Origin: Bacteroidales bacterium UBA3388
GTDB taxonomy: Bacteria; Bacteroidota; Bacteroidia; Bacteroidales; P3
Reading direction: 5' to 3'
DNA length: 18,378 nucleotides
NCBI GenBank assembly: GCA_002358855.1
Contig: DEPQ01000021.1
Span: forward strand, 1-18,378
Shown: positions 1-9,900 of the stretch, piece after piece
Layout: every line of letters begins with the position of its first letter
Numbering within the stretch: the first letter of the stretch is position 1
Position numbers and translations under genes: made by a program
The notes under the pieces: model-generated
The model's database searches: none
Told to the model about the DNA's origin: nothing
Seen by the model: only the letters and a program-made list of their open reading frames with translations

Positions 1-28
1 AACAAAAGAGTCGCTCTTTTTTTTCTAT
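1..28 (+). terminator. Right half of an intrinsic terminator of an upstream gene
   Basis: The first bases match the loop, right arm (GAGTCGCTCTTTT) and U-run of the three complete hairpins after the T9SS genes at 3832, 10592 and 17338. The left arm lies outside the window. This suggests that the upstream gene, not seen here, belongs to the same surface-protein family. Confidence 0.75.
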
Positions 29-82
29 GTTTTTCAAAATTAAGGAGTTTTTTATTTTAGTTATCATTTTAAGAATTAAAAA

Positions 83-113
83 TTTGTAGATATTAAATTA
101 ATATGTAATTTTG
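83..113 (+). promoter_or_regulatory. Bacteroidetes-type promoter upstream of the riboswitch
   Basis: TTTG at 83-86 and TAATTTTG at 106-113 are 19 nt apart, matching the Bacteroidetes consensus of TTTG near -33 and TANNTTTG near -7. Transcription would start a few bases downstream, right at the 5' edge of the riboswitch, which supports both calls. Confidence 0.75.
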
Positions 114-118
114 CACCC

Positions 119-278
119 GCAAAAGGTTCTCTTAGCAGAGATTAAAAGGGAATTGGGTGAGAATCCCAAACAGTCCCGCTGCTGTGAGTTCACAAAAAGA
201 CATCAAATATCTTTTGCCACTGTTTTTATAATGGGAAGGCGTTTTGATGTTGAACAAGTCAGAAGACCTGCCTTTTGT
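119..278 (+). promoter_or_regulatory. Cobalamin (adenosylcobalamin-type) riboswitch
   Basis: The conserved blocks of the B12 riboswitch occur in order: AAAAGGGAA at 144-152 followed by GGTGAGAATCCC to 167, CAGTCCCGCTGCTGT at 171-185, GCCACTG at 216-222, TGGGAAGGC at 232-240, and the B12 box AAGTCAGAAGACCTGCC at 256-272. The closing stem is visible: CAAAAGG at 120-126 pairs with CCTTTTG at 271-277. It lies between a good promoter and the gene at 406. In Bacteroidetes these elements usually repress cobamide uptake or cobamide-dependent genes when B12 is plentiful. No U-run follows directly, so control of translation is more likely than termination, but this is an inference. Confidence 0.95.
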
Positions 279-288
279 TTAAAGTTTT

Positions 289-308
289 GAGCTTTCGAGG
301 AAAAAGCT
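289..308 (+). promoter_or_regulatory. Small hairpin in the riboswitch expression platform
   Basis: AGCTTT at 290-295 pairs with AAAGCT at 303-308 around a 7-nt loop just after the aptamer. GAGCTTT at 289-295 could instead pair with AAAGCTC at 362-368, close to the start codon. No T-run follows, so this is not a terminator. The stem is short and AT-rich, so its role is uncertain. Confidence 0.3.
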
Positions 309-405
309 TTAGACATAAGATGCAGTTTTTATTCAGCAAATTTGTCTTTCTTTTTTCAATTAAAGCTCTATGTTTTTAAAACTAAATTTAAAAAACTATA
401 GAGGT

Positions 406-3400
406 ATGAAAAAATTTTTAATCAGTTTGGTTGCACTATTTGCAACTATGACAGTTTCCGCTCAATTTGACGGAGCGGTAGGCACAGAAGGTTGCCAAGC
501 AATTAACATTTCTAATCCAAGAATTCAATCTTGGGCTTTGGGAGTTGAAGTTCAAAGAGGCTTTCAAAGAAATTCAACAACAAATTATGCATCTTATGGA
601 AAACCTTACAATGCACAAGGTTGTCCTGACAGCACAACAACGACATGTGTCGCATTAGGAGATGGCGGAACTGCATTGATAACATTCTCTGCACCTATAA
701 TCGATGGAGAAGGTGATGATTTCTGTGTATTTGAAAACGGTTTCAATTCAACTTACTTGGAATTAGGTTTTGTAGAAGTAAGTAGCGATGGAGAACACTT
801 TTACAGATTCCCTGCAACAAGCTACACTACAAACAATGACATTCGTCCGGAATTACTAAACAACATAGCAGGAAAACACGAAGTTGGTTGGGGTACACCT
901 TTCGACCTTTCAGAAATAGAAGACGATGAGTTTTTTAACAGAAACAATGTAAGATATGTACGTATTGTTGATATAATTGGAGGAGTTGATACAGACTCGC
1001 AAGGGAACGTAATCTACGATGGCACATCAGGTGGTCCTTCAACAGGATACGACCTTACAGGAGTAGGAGTATTGAATCAAGGAAGCAGTTATTTTGTCGC
1101 AGATTGCGAAGGCCTATTAACATCTGCCGATACTCATGAATTGATAAGTGCAGACAATGGAGAGATGGATGCAGATGGCAATTATCGCCTTTCTTACCTA
1201 AGCAATGGTCTGCTTTATGATGCATTAGGACTATATGGAGGAATGTTTGCCTGTGGATTTGGGCCATCTAATCACACTACTTCAACAAATGTAACATCTT
1301 ATTCATCAGCTTCGCTTTGCGGATTGGAAGGAGCAGGCAATACATATATGATCGGATATTATAGCGATTGGATTGGCACAGAAGAACACAACGTTGTAAG
1401 AAAAGAAGACGACACACCTTTCTATCCTATCGGAGTTTATGTAAACAATTCAATGAGTGCTTATAATTATATGAACACAGCAAGTTTTGCAAATGACGGA
1501 CACTACCTAAATATCATTGCAACAGGTTATGACGAAGACGGAAACGTAACAGGAAGCAGCATAACATCACTTGCAACAGCCAATAACTTAGTAAAAGAAT
1601 GGAAATATCTTGATCTAACTCCTCTAAACGAATGCGCAAAGGTTGTTTTCACCCTACAAACCGATGATGATTCAGGTTATGGAATGAATATACCAGCATA
1701 CTTCTGCATAGATGCTTTTTCTTACGCAAACACACTTGATGAAACAACACCTTGCGAAACGATTGCGACTTTCCCTTATTTTGAAGGATTTGAAGGAATA
1801 TCAGAATTATCTGAAATTTGTTGGACATCAGAAATAATCAATGGAACTCACGATTGGTTTATTTCACAATTTGCAGTAAATGATGCAGAACCTATCGAAG
1901 GCTCTCAAATTGCAAAAATATTCTCCTCAACAGATGTTACAAGATTGACTACTCCTGTTTTTGATTTAACTTCTTTAACAGAGCCTTATTTGAAATTCTC
2001 TTTCGTTAATCCTCAATTAAATTGGCAAGGAGAGAATTTGATAGTTCAATACAAAACATCAAGTGAATCTGACTGGGTAGATTTAATGACAATCAACACT
2101 CCTCATAACAATTGGCTTACAGATTCAATAGCATTACCTAATACTTCTGAATCTTATCAAATAGGATTCAAAATAATAGGCGTAAATGCTCTTGGAGCTG
2201 GTTTAGATGCTATTCACATTTATGACGCATTCGCAGAGTGCGATGCTCCAACTGACTTGACATTAGTTGCATCAACAGATTCAGAAGCTACATTGTCTTG
2301 GTCTGCATTAGAAGCAATTGCTTGGACTTTATATTACAAAGAAGAAAGTCAAACAGAATACTCTTCTGTTTCTGTAACAGATACTACATACTCTATTACT
2401 GATTTAAATCCTGCTACTTCATACACTGCATACGTTGTTGCTGATTGTGCGGGAATAGAATCTGGTGCAAGCAACACTATTTCATTTACAACAGATTGTG
2501 CAACAATTGAAGCTTTTCCTTACTATCAAGGTTTTGAATCAAGCCCTGTTACATGTTGGAGCACAGAACTAATTTCTGGAAATGAGAATTGGGAAGTTAT
2601 AAGTAATTTTAGTTATGGATATTCTGCTCCTTACGAAGGAAATAAAATGATTGCTGTTGAATACACTTCTGGTAGTGCAAGACTTACTACTCCAATATTT
2701 GATTTGACTTCATTGACAATTCCTACTGTTAAGTTTGCTTATTATAATGAACCTTATTCTGGTGTTGCAGAAGAAATAAGACTTCAATATAAAGCAGTGG
2801 CTGATGATGAATGGACTGACTTAATGATAATAAATACGCCTCATTCTGTATGGACTTTGGATTCTATTAGTTTACCAAACCCTACTGATTCTTATCAATT
2901 AAGTTTCCTTTTAATCGGACACTATGGAAATGGAGCAGCAGTAGATGCTTTCCAAATTTATGACGCTCAAAATGTAGAATTGCCAGAACCATGCGATGCA
3001 CCAACCAACCTTTCAGCAAACAATATCACAGAAACCTCAGCAGAAATCACTTGGAATGGCACAGCAACAACATACGAATTTAAGTTGAATGGTTGTACAG
3101 CAGAAACACTTACCTCTACAACAAAAGCATTGACAGACCTAACACCAAACACAGCTTATACAGTAGAAGTAAGAGCAATATGCGAAGACCAAGTTTCAGA
3201 ATGGGTAAACACAACCTTCACAACACTTGAACAAATCATAGTAGTAGAAGGACAAGTAACAACACAACCTGCAACAAACATAACAAACACATCAGCAACC
3301 TTGAACGGAGCATTGGTAAGTGCAGGAAACTCTGAAAACTACACAGTAGGCTTCGCATTAGCAACAGTAGCAGACTTCACATTAGAAGATGCAGACGTTC

Positions 3401-3810
3401 AAAACATCACTGCAACACTTACAGATGCTACATTCAGCCAAGCAGTAAATGATTTAGCAGAAGGACAAACATACTTCTTCCGTGCATACATCACAAATGA
3501 AGCAGGTACAGCATACGGAGCAGTAGAAACCTTCACTTTATCAGGCTTGAATGATGCAATTGCAAACGGTTTGACAGCAACAATCTATCCTAACCCAGCA
3601 AACACACAAGCAACACTACAAATCAACGGATTGAACCAAGATGCTAAGATAGTAATCAGCGATATCCAAGGAAGAATATTGAGTCAAGAAGAAATCAGTG
3701 CAAGCACAACAACTTACACAATTAACTTGAACAATATGGCAAGTGGAGTTTACTACGTTAGAATAGTAACTGACAACGTAATCAGTACACAAAAATTGAT
3801 AGTTGAATAA
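406..3810 (+). CDS. B12-riboswitch-controlled T9SS surface protein with DUF4465-like domain
   Basis: This 1134-aa protein is predicted to be exported and displayed on the cell surface. The start at 406 (MKKFLISL) begins a clean signal peptide ending Ser18-Ala19|Gln20; an upstream in-frame ATG at 370 would add 12 residues before it. Residues ~21-235 form a surface domain with the motifs DFCVFENGF and FVEVSSDG. Residues ~245-447 resemble DUF4465 (GGMFACGFGPSN, PIGVYVNNSM, PAYFCIDAFSY). Two jelly-roll modules (~450-611 and 698-862) alternate with two Fn3 domains (~612-697 and 863-945). A cysteine-free Fn3-like domain (~950-1045) and a T9SS type A sorting domain (YPNPANTQ at ~1061 to the KLIVE terminus) follow. 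The riboswitch upstream ties it to cobamide supply. I recall DUF4465 and the N-terminal family occurring near B12 uptake genes in Bacteroidetes, which suggests a role in cobamide capture. No ligand-binding residues can be assigned. Confidence is high for export and domains, low for function. Confidence 0.93.
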   Translation: MKKFLISLVALFATMTVSAQFDGAVGTEGCQAINISNPRIQSWALGVEVQRGFQRNSTTNYASYGKPYNAQGCPDSTTTTCVALGDGGTALITFSAPIIDGEGDDFCVFENGFNSTYLELGFVEVSSDGEHFYRFPATSYTTNNDIRPELLNNIAGKHEVGWGTPFDLSEIEDDEFFNRNNVRYVRIVDIIGGVDTDSQGNVIYDGTSGGPSTGYDLTGVGVLNQGSSYFVADCEGLLTSADTHELISADNGEMDADGNYRLSYLSNGLLYDALGLYGGMFACGFGPSNHTTSTNVTSYSSASLCGLEGAGNTYMIGYYSDWIGTEEHNVVRKEDDTPFYPIGVYVNNSMSAYNYMNTASFANDGHYLNIIATGYDEDGNVTGSSITSLATANNLVKEWKYLDLTPLNECAKVVFTLQTDDDSGYGMNIPAYFCIDAFSYANTLDETTPCETIATFPYFEGFEGISELSEICWTSEIINGTHDWFISQFAVNDAEPIEGSQIAKIFSSTDVTRLTTPVFDLTSLTEPYLKFSFVNPQLNWQGENLIVQYKTSSESDWVDLMTINTPHNNWLTDSIALPNTSESYQIGFKIIGVNALGAGLDAIHIYDAFAECDAPTDLTLVASTDSEATLSWSALEAIAWTLYYKEESQTEYSSVSVTDTTYSITDLNPATSYTAYVVADCAGIESGASNTISFTTDCATIEAFPYYQGFESSPVTCWSTELISGNENWEVISNFSYGYSAPYEGNKMIAVEYTSGSARLTTPIFDLTSLTIPTVKFAYYNEPYSGVAEEIRLQYKAVADDEWTDLMIINTPHSVWTLDSISLPNPTDSYQLSFLLIGHYGNGAAVDAFQIYDAQNVELPEPCDAPTNLSANNITETSAEITWNGTATTYEFKLNGCTAETLTSTTKALTDLTPNTAYTVEVRAICEDQVSEWVNTTFTTLEQIIVVEGQVTTQPATNITNTSATLNGALVSAGNSENYTVGFALATVADFTLEDADVQNITATLTDATFSQAVNDLAEGQTYFFRAYITNEAGTAYGAVETFTLSGLNDAIANGLTATIYPNPANTQATLQINGLNQDAKIVISDIQGRILSQEEISASTTTYTINLNNMASGVYYVRIVTDNVISTQKLIVE
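1753..3246 (+). repeat. Two tandem jelly-roll + Fn3 units inside the first surface protein
   Basis: Unit 1 is 1753-2496 and unit 2 is 2497-3246. The jelly-roll halves share FPY..GFE, RLTTP.FDLTSLT, .W.DLM.INTPH, DSI.LPN and an IYDA ending. Both Fn3 halves begin CDAPT.L and carry a second Cys near the end (VVADC and VRAIC). They resemble the last jelly-roll/Fn3 unit of the two giant neighbours, so the three genes draw on one module family. Confidence 0.85.
3586..3810 (+). other. T9SS type A C-terminal sorting domain (gene 1)
   Basis: This encodes about 75 residues: YPNPA start, IVISDIQGRIL core, GVYYVRI strand and a KLIVE terminus. Domains of this kind direct transport across the outer membrane by the type IX system and are normally removed before surface attachment. 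The last 20 coding bases before the final codons (AGTACACAAAAATTGATAGT) are identical in all three surface-protein genes. Confidence 0.93.
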
Positions 3811-3831
3811 CATTTAACAATCAATAAACTC

Positions 3832-3869
3832 AAAAGAGCGACTCAAACAAAAGAGTCGCTCTTTTTTTT
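3832..3869 (+). terminator. Intrinsic terminator after the riboswitch-controlled gene
   Basis: AAAAGAGCGACTC (3832-3844) and GAGTCGCTCTTTT (3853-3865) form a perfect 13-bp stem around the loop AAACAAAA, with the T-run reaching 3869. The stem begins 21 nt after the stop codon. It is almost identical to the hairpins at 10592 and 17338. Confidence 0.93.
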
Positions 3870-3945
3870 CTTTGTTTTAGAAAAATATTTCTTTCATTTA
3901 AAAAATTATTTCTTTGTTTTTTTTCTTTTTTTTAAGAATTGTTTT

Positions 3946-3953
3946 TATCTTTG
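3946..3953 (+). promoter_or_regulatory. Probable -7 promoter element of the first giant gene
   Basis: TATCTTTG matches TANNTTTG and lies 36 nt before the ATG at 3990. No clear TTTG sits 19 nt upstream, where the sequence is T-rich. Its position overlaps the alternative TTG start at 3939, which favours the start at 3990. Confidence 0.55.
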
Positions 3954-3989
3954 ACGCTCAAATATATTTATAACCAAAAATTCAAAGAT

Positions 3990-6900
3990 ATGAAAAGGTT
4001 ATTTTTTCTTTTGTTGCTTTTGTTTGCAACTCAAATTTCGGCTCAAACAGATTTTTTTGTTATAGGAGATAGCAATACAAGTCAAATAATAACAACAGCA
4101 CCTCTTGTTTGTGATAATAAATATTCTTATACCCAAAGTCTATATAAGTCAAATGAACTAATGGTTGGTGAAATTACAAGTATAAGTTACTATCATGTTG
4201 GAGGGTGGTTTAATTCTGGTGTGGTAAAAGTCTATTTAAAAGAAACAACTCAGTCATCGCTTAGCTCTTTTGTTTCGCTTCAAAATTCTATAGAGGTGTT
4301 TTCCGATACGGTTATTTTGAGTAATGGATGGATAACCTTTGATTTTCATACGCCTTATGAATATTCGGGGAATAATAATTTGGTTATAACGATGATAAAG
4401 GAAGGCTTTACAACTCAAAGCAATCACTTCTTTAAAACAAGAAATGCAAACTCATCTACAAGGTGTGCGGCAAATCACTCAACTCCTTATAATATAAATT
4501 CTAATCCTAATTATAGTCAGATACTTAATGAAACTCCAATAGTAAAGGTTGGAATAATTCCAGATGAAGAACATTGTTATCAGCCATTCAATCTTAGAGT
4601 AGATAGTGTTAGTTCAGATTTAGCAATAATTTCTTGGGATAATTTTTGGCAAGAAGGAAGTTTTGTAGGCATTGCTTGTAAAAAAGATACAGAAAGCCAA
4701 TGGACAATAATACAAGAGGGAGTTACTGGTACAACTTATACAATAACAGGACTTGAATCGCATTCTAATTATCAAATTAAACTATGGACGATTTGTCCTT
4801 TTTCGGAAAGTAGCAATCAAATAGTGTCTTTAACAACCCTTACGCACCCTGATGATTGCATAACTTTACCTTATTACAATGATTTTGATAATTTAGAAGA
4901 TTTATCAAAGTGGGAATTTACTAATTTTGGGGAAAATCAATGGCATGTAGGCCCTTTGGGAAATAATACACGAGATGAGCAAGGGCATATAACACAAGGC
5001 AATGGTATTTTTATAAGTAATGATGATGGAGAAACAAATTATTATGATAATACCTCAGCATCTGTTTCTCATTTTTCAACATACATAGAAATATTAGATA
5101 GTTTGCATTATGGACTTTCCTTTGATTACAAAGTGGTAGGAGATGTTTTTAACGATTATATGAAAGTGTCTTTAATTCCAGCCAATGCGAATTTGTCAAA
5201 TAGCGTTCCTTCAAGCATAACCTTAGCACAAGTTGTAAATAATACAGGAGTATGGAGTCGATTTACAACAGAGTTATCACAAAGCATTGCTCCGGGTTAT
5301 TATCAATTAGTTTTTACTTGGGTAAACGATCACTGCGATGGGGAGAATCCTCCAATTGCTATTGATAACATAGAAATAACTCATACAAATTGCGAAAAAA
5401 TAAGCGGTACACAAGAAACGATGTTAGATGTTAATGGAAGCATATTTATGTCCTTAAATATAATAGATATGCTTAACGAATCTGCTTCATATACCGTTGA
5501 ATATAAACTACTAAACGAAACACAGTGGTCTTATATGCAAGGAACAAACCCTCTAACTATTCCTTACTTGCCATATTCCTCTGTTGTGCAATATAGAGTC
5601 TATGCAAATTGTGATATAGACAATACTTCAATGCCTTCAAATTTATATTTAACTCAAATACCTTGCGGAATAATAGATTCACTTGCTTATTTAGAAAATT
5701 TTGACTACAATCTTTATACCTTAAATAGTATTAGTATTCCTCATTGTTGGCATTCTATAAATCGAGGCAATACCTCTATAAAGTGGTCCTTACAAAACTA
5801 TACAGGAGTCAATGGCTCAAACGCATTATCCTATAATGGAAATCCAAATGATAATCAAACAGAAATTAGCGATTGGATTATATCGCCTATTTTTGCTCTA
5901 AACGGAAATCAACGTATTAACTTTGTTCAAAAACTCTCTTCAAACTCACAATTAACTCATTTTCCAAAAATAGATGTCTATGTTTTGAATACAGATTTGA
6001 TGGATTACGCCTCAGAAGAAGATACTTCGTATTTTGATTATCTAACAACAATTCACGATTCTAATCTTGAAACAGTTAATTTCAAGACTGCCGAAATATT
6101 ATTGAATGATTATGTTGGTTCTTATCGCATTGCATTTGTGATAAATGAGCCAAATCCATCATTTGTTATAGATAATTTTAAGGTAAGTGATATTCCCGAT
6201 TGTTTGGAAGTAAATGATGTGCAAATTTATCCTTATTCTTCCGATGCAGTTTTAATATCTTATACAAATAATAATATAACATCAGAGGGTGTTGTAGTGG
6301 CTTATGCCGAAGAAATGCCAAATCAAGATTTTGATCCAAATACTGCTCAAACTATTGTAATACCTGCAAATCAAGAATTGCCTTATATATTAAGTGGTTT
6401 AGAAAATCAAAAGACATATCTTTTTGCATTAAGGCAAAATTGCGATGGAACTTGGAGCGAAACCAAACGAGTAACTTTACCATACTTATACTCAACTCCA
6501 TTTTCTTTTGATTTAAACACAGAAGAAACAACTCCACAAATGCGATTCATCTCGGCACCGACCTCAAACAAATGGATAATAGGACAAAGTTATAATCAGC
6601 CACTTTCAAATATTTCTTCGCAAACAGGAAGAGCTCTCTATGTTTCAAATAACAATGGAAATTCAGCTTCTTTTAGTACAGGGTTTGTTCAAGCCTATGC
6701 TTATATGAATGTAGATTTTAATTCAGGTGCAGAATATGAATTTTCGTTTGATTGGAAGTGTCAAGGAATTAATCCTAATGCTTATTTTAGAGTTTATCTT
6801 GTTCCTTTTGGTTATTCAATGAGCGAAAATTATGCTATAACACAAAGGTTGCATTCTTCAACTCAATGGCAAAGAGAACATATTCTTTTACCTGCTGGAA

Positions 6901-9900
6901 TTTATCAAGGGGCTTATCAGTTAATCTTTTATTGGGAAAGCGATAGTTATTCATCAAATAATATTCTTCCTGCAATAGTAGATAATATTTCTATAAATAC
7001 ACTTGATTGTGCAAGGCTTATTGACTTGGATTTGCAGGTTGCAGACACAGAAAGTGGACTTAATTTAACAATAGACCTTATTGATGAATTTAATACCAAT
7101 TCTTCTTATATTTTACTCTACAAAAAAGAAACCGATAGCCTTTATACAGAAATTACAGGGCTTAGTCGTGAATCTTTTCCTTATACAATATCACAAGGAT
7201 TAGAGTATAATGAAAATTATCAATTGCAAATAGGTGTTGAATGTCAGGGTGAAAGCGAGGCTTTATTTAGTGGAGAAATTTTTTCAATTACAACTCCTTG
7301 TGCTATAATAGAAACGCCTTTGGAAATAGACTTTGAAGAAAATATATTAGAAGAACAATATTGTTGGTCAAAGCATAAAGGAAGGTTTTTAACAAATGAT
7401 TTTACTTATACAACGGCTTTGTCAGATAATTCAGCATGGACAGTTGGTCAAATGCAGACAAATACTGATTATTCAAGCAAGTTAAATATTCTAATCTCAG
7501 GTTCAAACATTAAAGATTGGGCAATAAGCCCTTCAATCAATTTGGGAGATGGCTCAATTACTAAACAAGTTATTTTAGACCTTGCTTTAAGAGATTGGTA
7601 TGGAGAAACTCCTACGCAAATCGATGTTGATGACAAGTTTATCTTTGCAATATCTATGGATAATGGCGTTACTTGGAATCAAAGCAATGCTGTGATTTTT
7701 GCTGAGCAAGACTCAGATACAGTTCATAATCTTTCTTCGCTGACAAACGAAACAACACCTTATGTAATCAAACTTGTAGATGAAAATAATCAAGCCTTAT
7801 CGGGTGTAGTTAAGTTTGCTTTTTATGTAGAAAGCACAATAGAGGGAGGATACAACTATTTGTGCATTGATAACTTTACTATCAATAATTGGACTCAGTG
7901 TCAGGCTCCACGTTCTATTTCTATTGATTCTTCAACTCTAAGACATAATGCTGCAACTCTTAAAATCAAAACTATTGATGATAACACTACTTATTTTCAA
8001 TATGTAGTTGTTGAAGGTCAATCCTCAAATTTCGATACAATTAACCCTTTGATTTGCTCACAACCAAGTCTTGTTTTAGAAAATCTTTCAGCCCAAACTC
8101 TATATAGCGTTGCAGTAAGAAGTTTTTGCGGAAACAATATGTATTCTCCTTGGGTTATGACAAGCTTTACTACATTGGCTCAACCACAAGCCTTACCTTT
8201 TGAAACAACTTTTAGCGACAATGTACAATGGCAAAGCGTTGCTACACCTTCTTGTCCAAATGCTTGGTGTATTGGCTCAGCTACCTCAGAGGATTTAAAT
8301 GGTCAGTCAGCATATATTTCAAAAGATGGAGGAATTTCCTATGAAGCAGAAGCACCTTCTTCTTCTTTTATTGCATATCTTTACAAAGATTTCTCTTTTG
8401 GACAAACAGATAGTAGCTTTGAGTTAATCCTTGATTGGAAAGGCATAGGTAGTGTAATAAATGGCACTATTGTTGGAGGAATCTCTATTTATCTAATGGA
8501 TATTGCTCCTTTGTCAATAACAACTCTGCCATCTAATCCAATAATTACTCTTTATGGTTCACAAGAATGGCAAAACGAAAGAATTTCTCTTGGACATATA
8601 ACAGGCGATAAGCGTTTGGTAATAGCAACCTTTGGTTATTACTCTATTGCCGAAAGACAAACCCCTGCGGCTATTGATAATTTAAAATTGATTGTATCTC
8701 CTTGTGCAAAAATAGAAAATTTAGAAGCAATATCTCCTTCACCTAATTCTATTTCTCTTTCGTGGGAATCAACAGGAGCCGATAGTTATCTTGTATATTA
8801 TAGAAATGAAACTTCAACAGAGTATTTAACTCTTACTACAAATACAAATTTCATAACTATTGACAATCTTAATCCACTAACTCGTTATTTGGTTAAGGTT
8901 AAAGGAGTGTGTGGCGAGGCAGAGTCAATAATTAGCGATGAGATTTCTATCAATACACTACAAGATGTTGTGAATTTGCCATATATATGCGACTTTGAAC
9001 AAGAAGGAGCTAACGGTTGGCTCTTAAAGAATGGAACTTGTACAAACAAATGGTGGGTTGGTAGGGCTAATTCATCAACAAATTCAACTCTATTTGTAAC
9101 TTGCGATAACGGATTAACATCTCAGTTCGATAAAAACAATACTTGCGTTGTGATTGCAGAGAAACAAATTCAATTAGGAGAGAGCGATTCAATTAGAATA
9201 AGCTTTGATTTGAAAGTAGGAGGGGTAAGCTTAGGCGATTATTTGAAAGTATTCTTTGTTCCTATTGATACTGTTTTTGAACCTTCGTCTTCTGTTTCTT
9301 ATTTTGCAAGAGATGATTATCAGCAAGGAGTTATAATAAGCAATAGTACGATTGATTCAGAATATACACTTAGTCAAGTTACTCAAACAACGAATATGAG
9401 TGTTGTTATACCAAATACACCAAATGAAATAAGAAAACTTGTATTTGTTTGGGTCAATAGTTTTAGATCAGGCGACAATCAAGGAGCAATAATAGACAAT
9501 GTGCAGGTAGAAGAGGTGGAAGAAATAATTCCTTGTATCAGTCCGATAGAAAATTCAGTGATAGCCTCCTCTATAACATCAAATAGTGCAGAGATTTCTT
9601 GGATAGGCAATGATGAATTGCACAATGCTTGGAATGTTTATTATAAATCGCAAAACGATACAGCATTTAATTCAATTATTGTTTCGGATAACAGCAATGT
9701 TCAATTAACAAATCTTGCCGAAAATACATTATATCAAGTTTTTGTAACAACAAATTGCCAAGAAGAAGAGTCTGTATCAACCGATACGATAAGCTTTCAA
9801 ACAGAATGTATGATTATTCAAGACTTTCCATACTTTATGGGATTTGAAAGCAGTGATTTTGCTTGTTGGAGTGGAGATGTGGAAAATGATTCTACTTGGG

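Noticed and set aside
370..405. In-frame ATG adding 12 residues to the first surface protein
   Set aside because: The signal peptide starts cleanly at MKKFLISL (406). The upstream ATG cannot be excluded by sequence but gives an unusual N-terminus.
3939..3989. TTG start extending giant protein A by 17 residues
   Set aside because: It lies in front of and across the -7 promoter box at 3946-3953 and places charged residues before an otherwise complete signal peptide.
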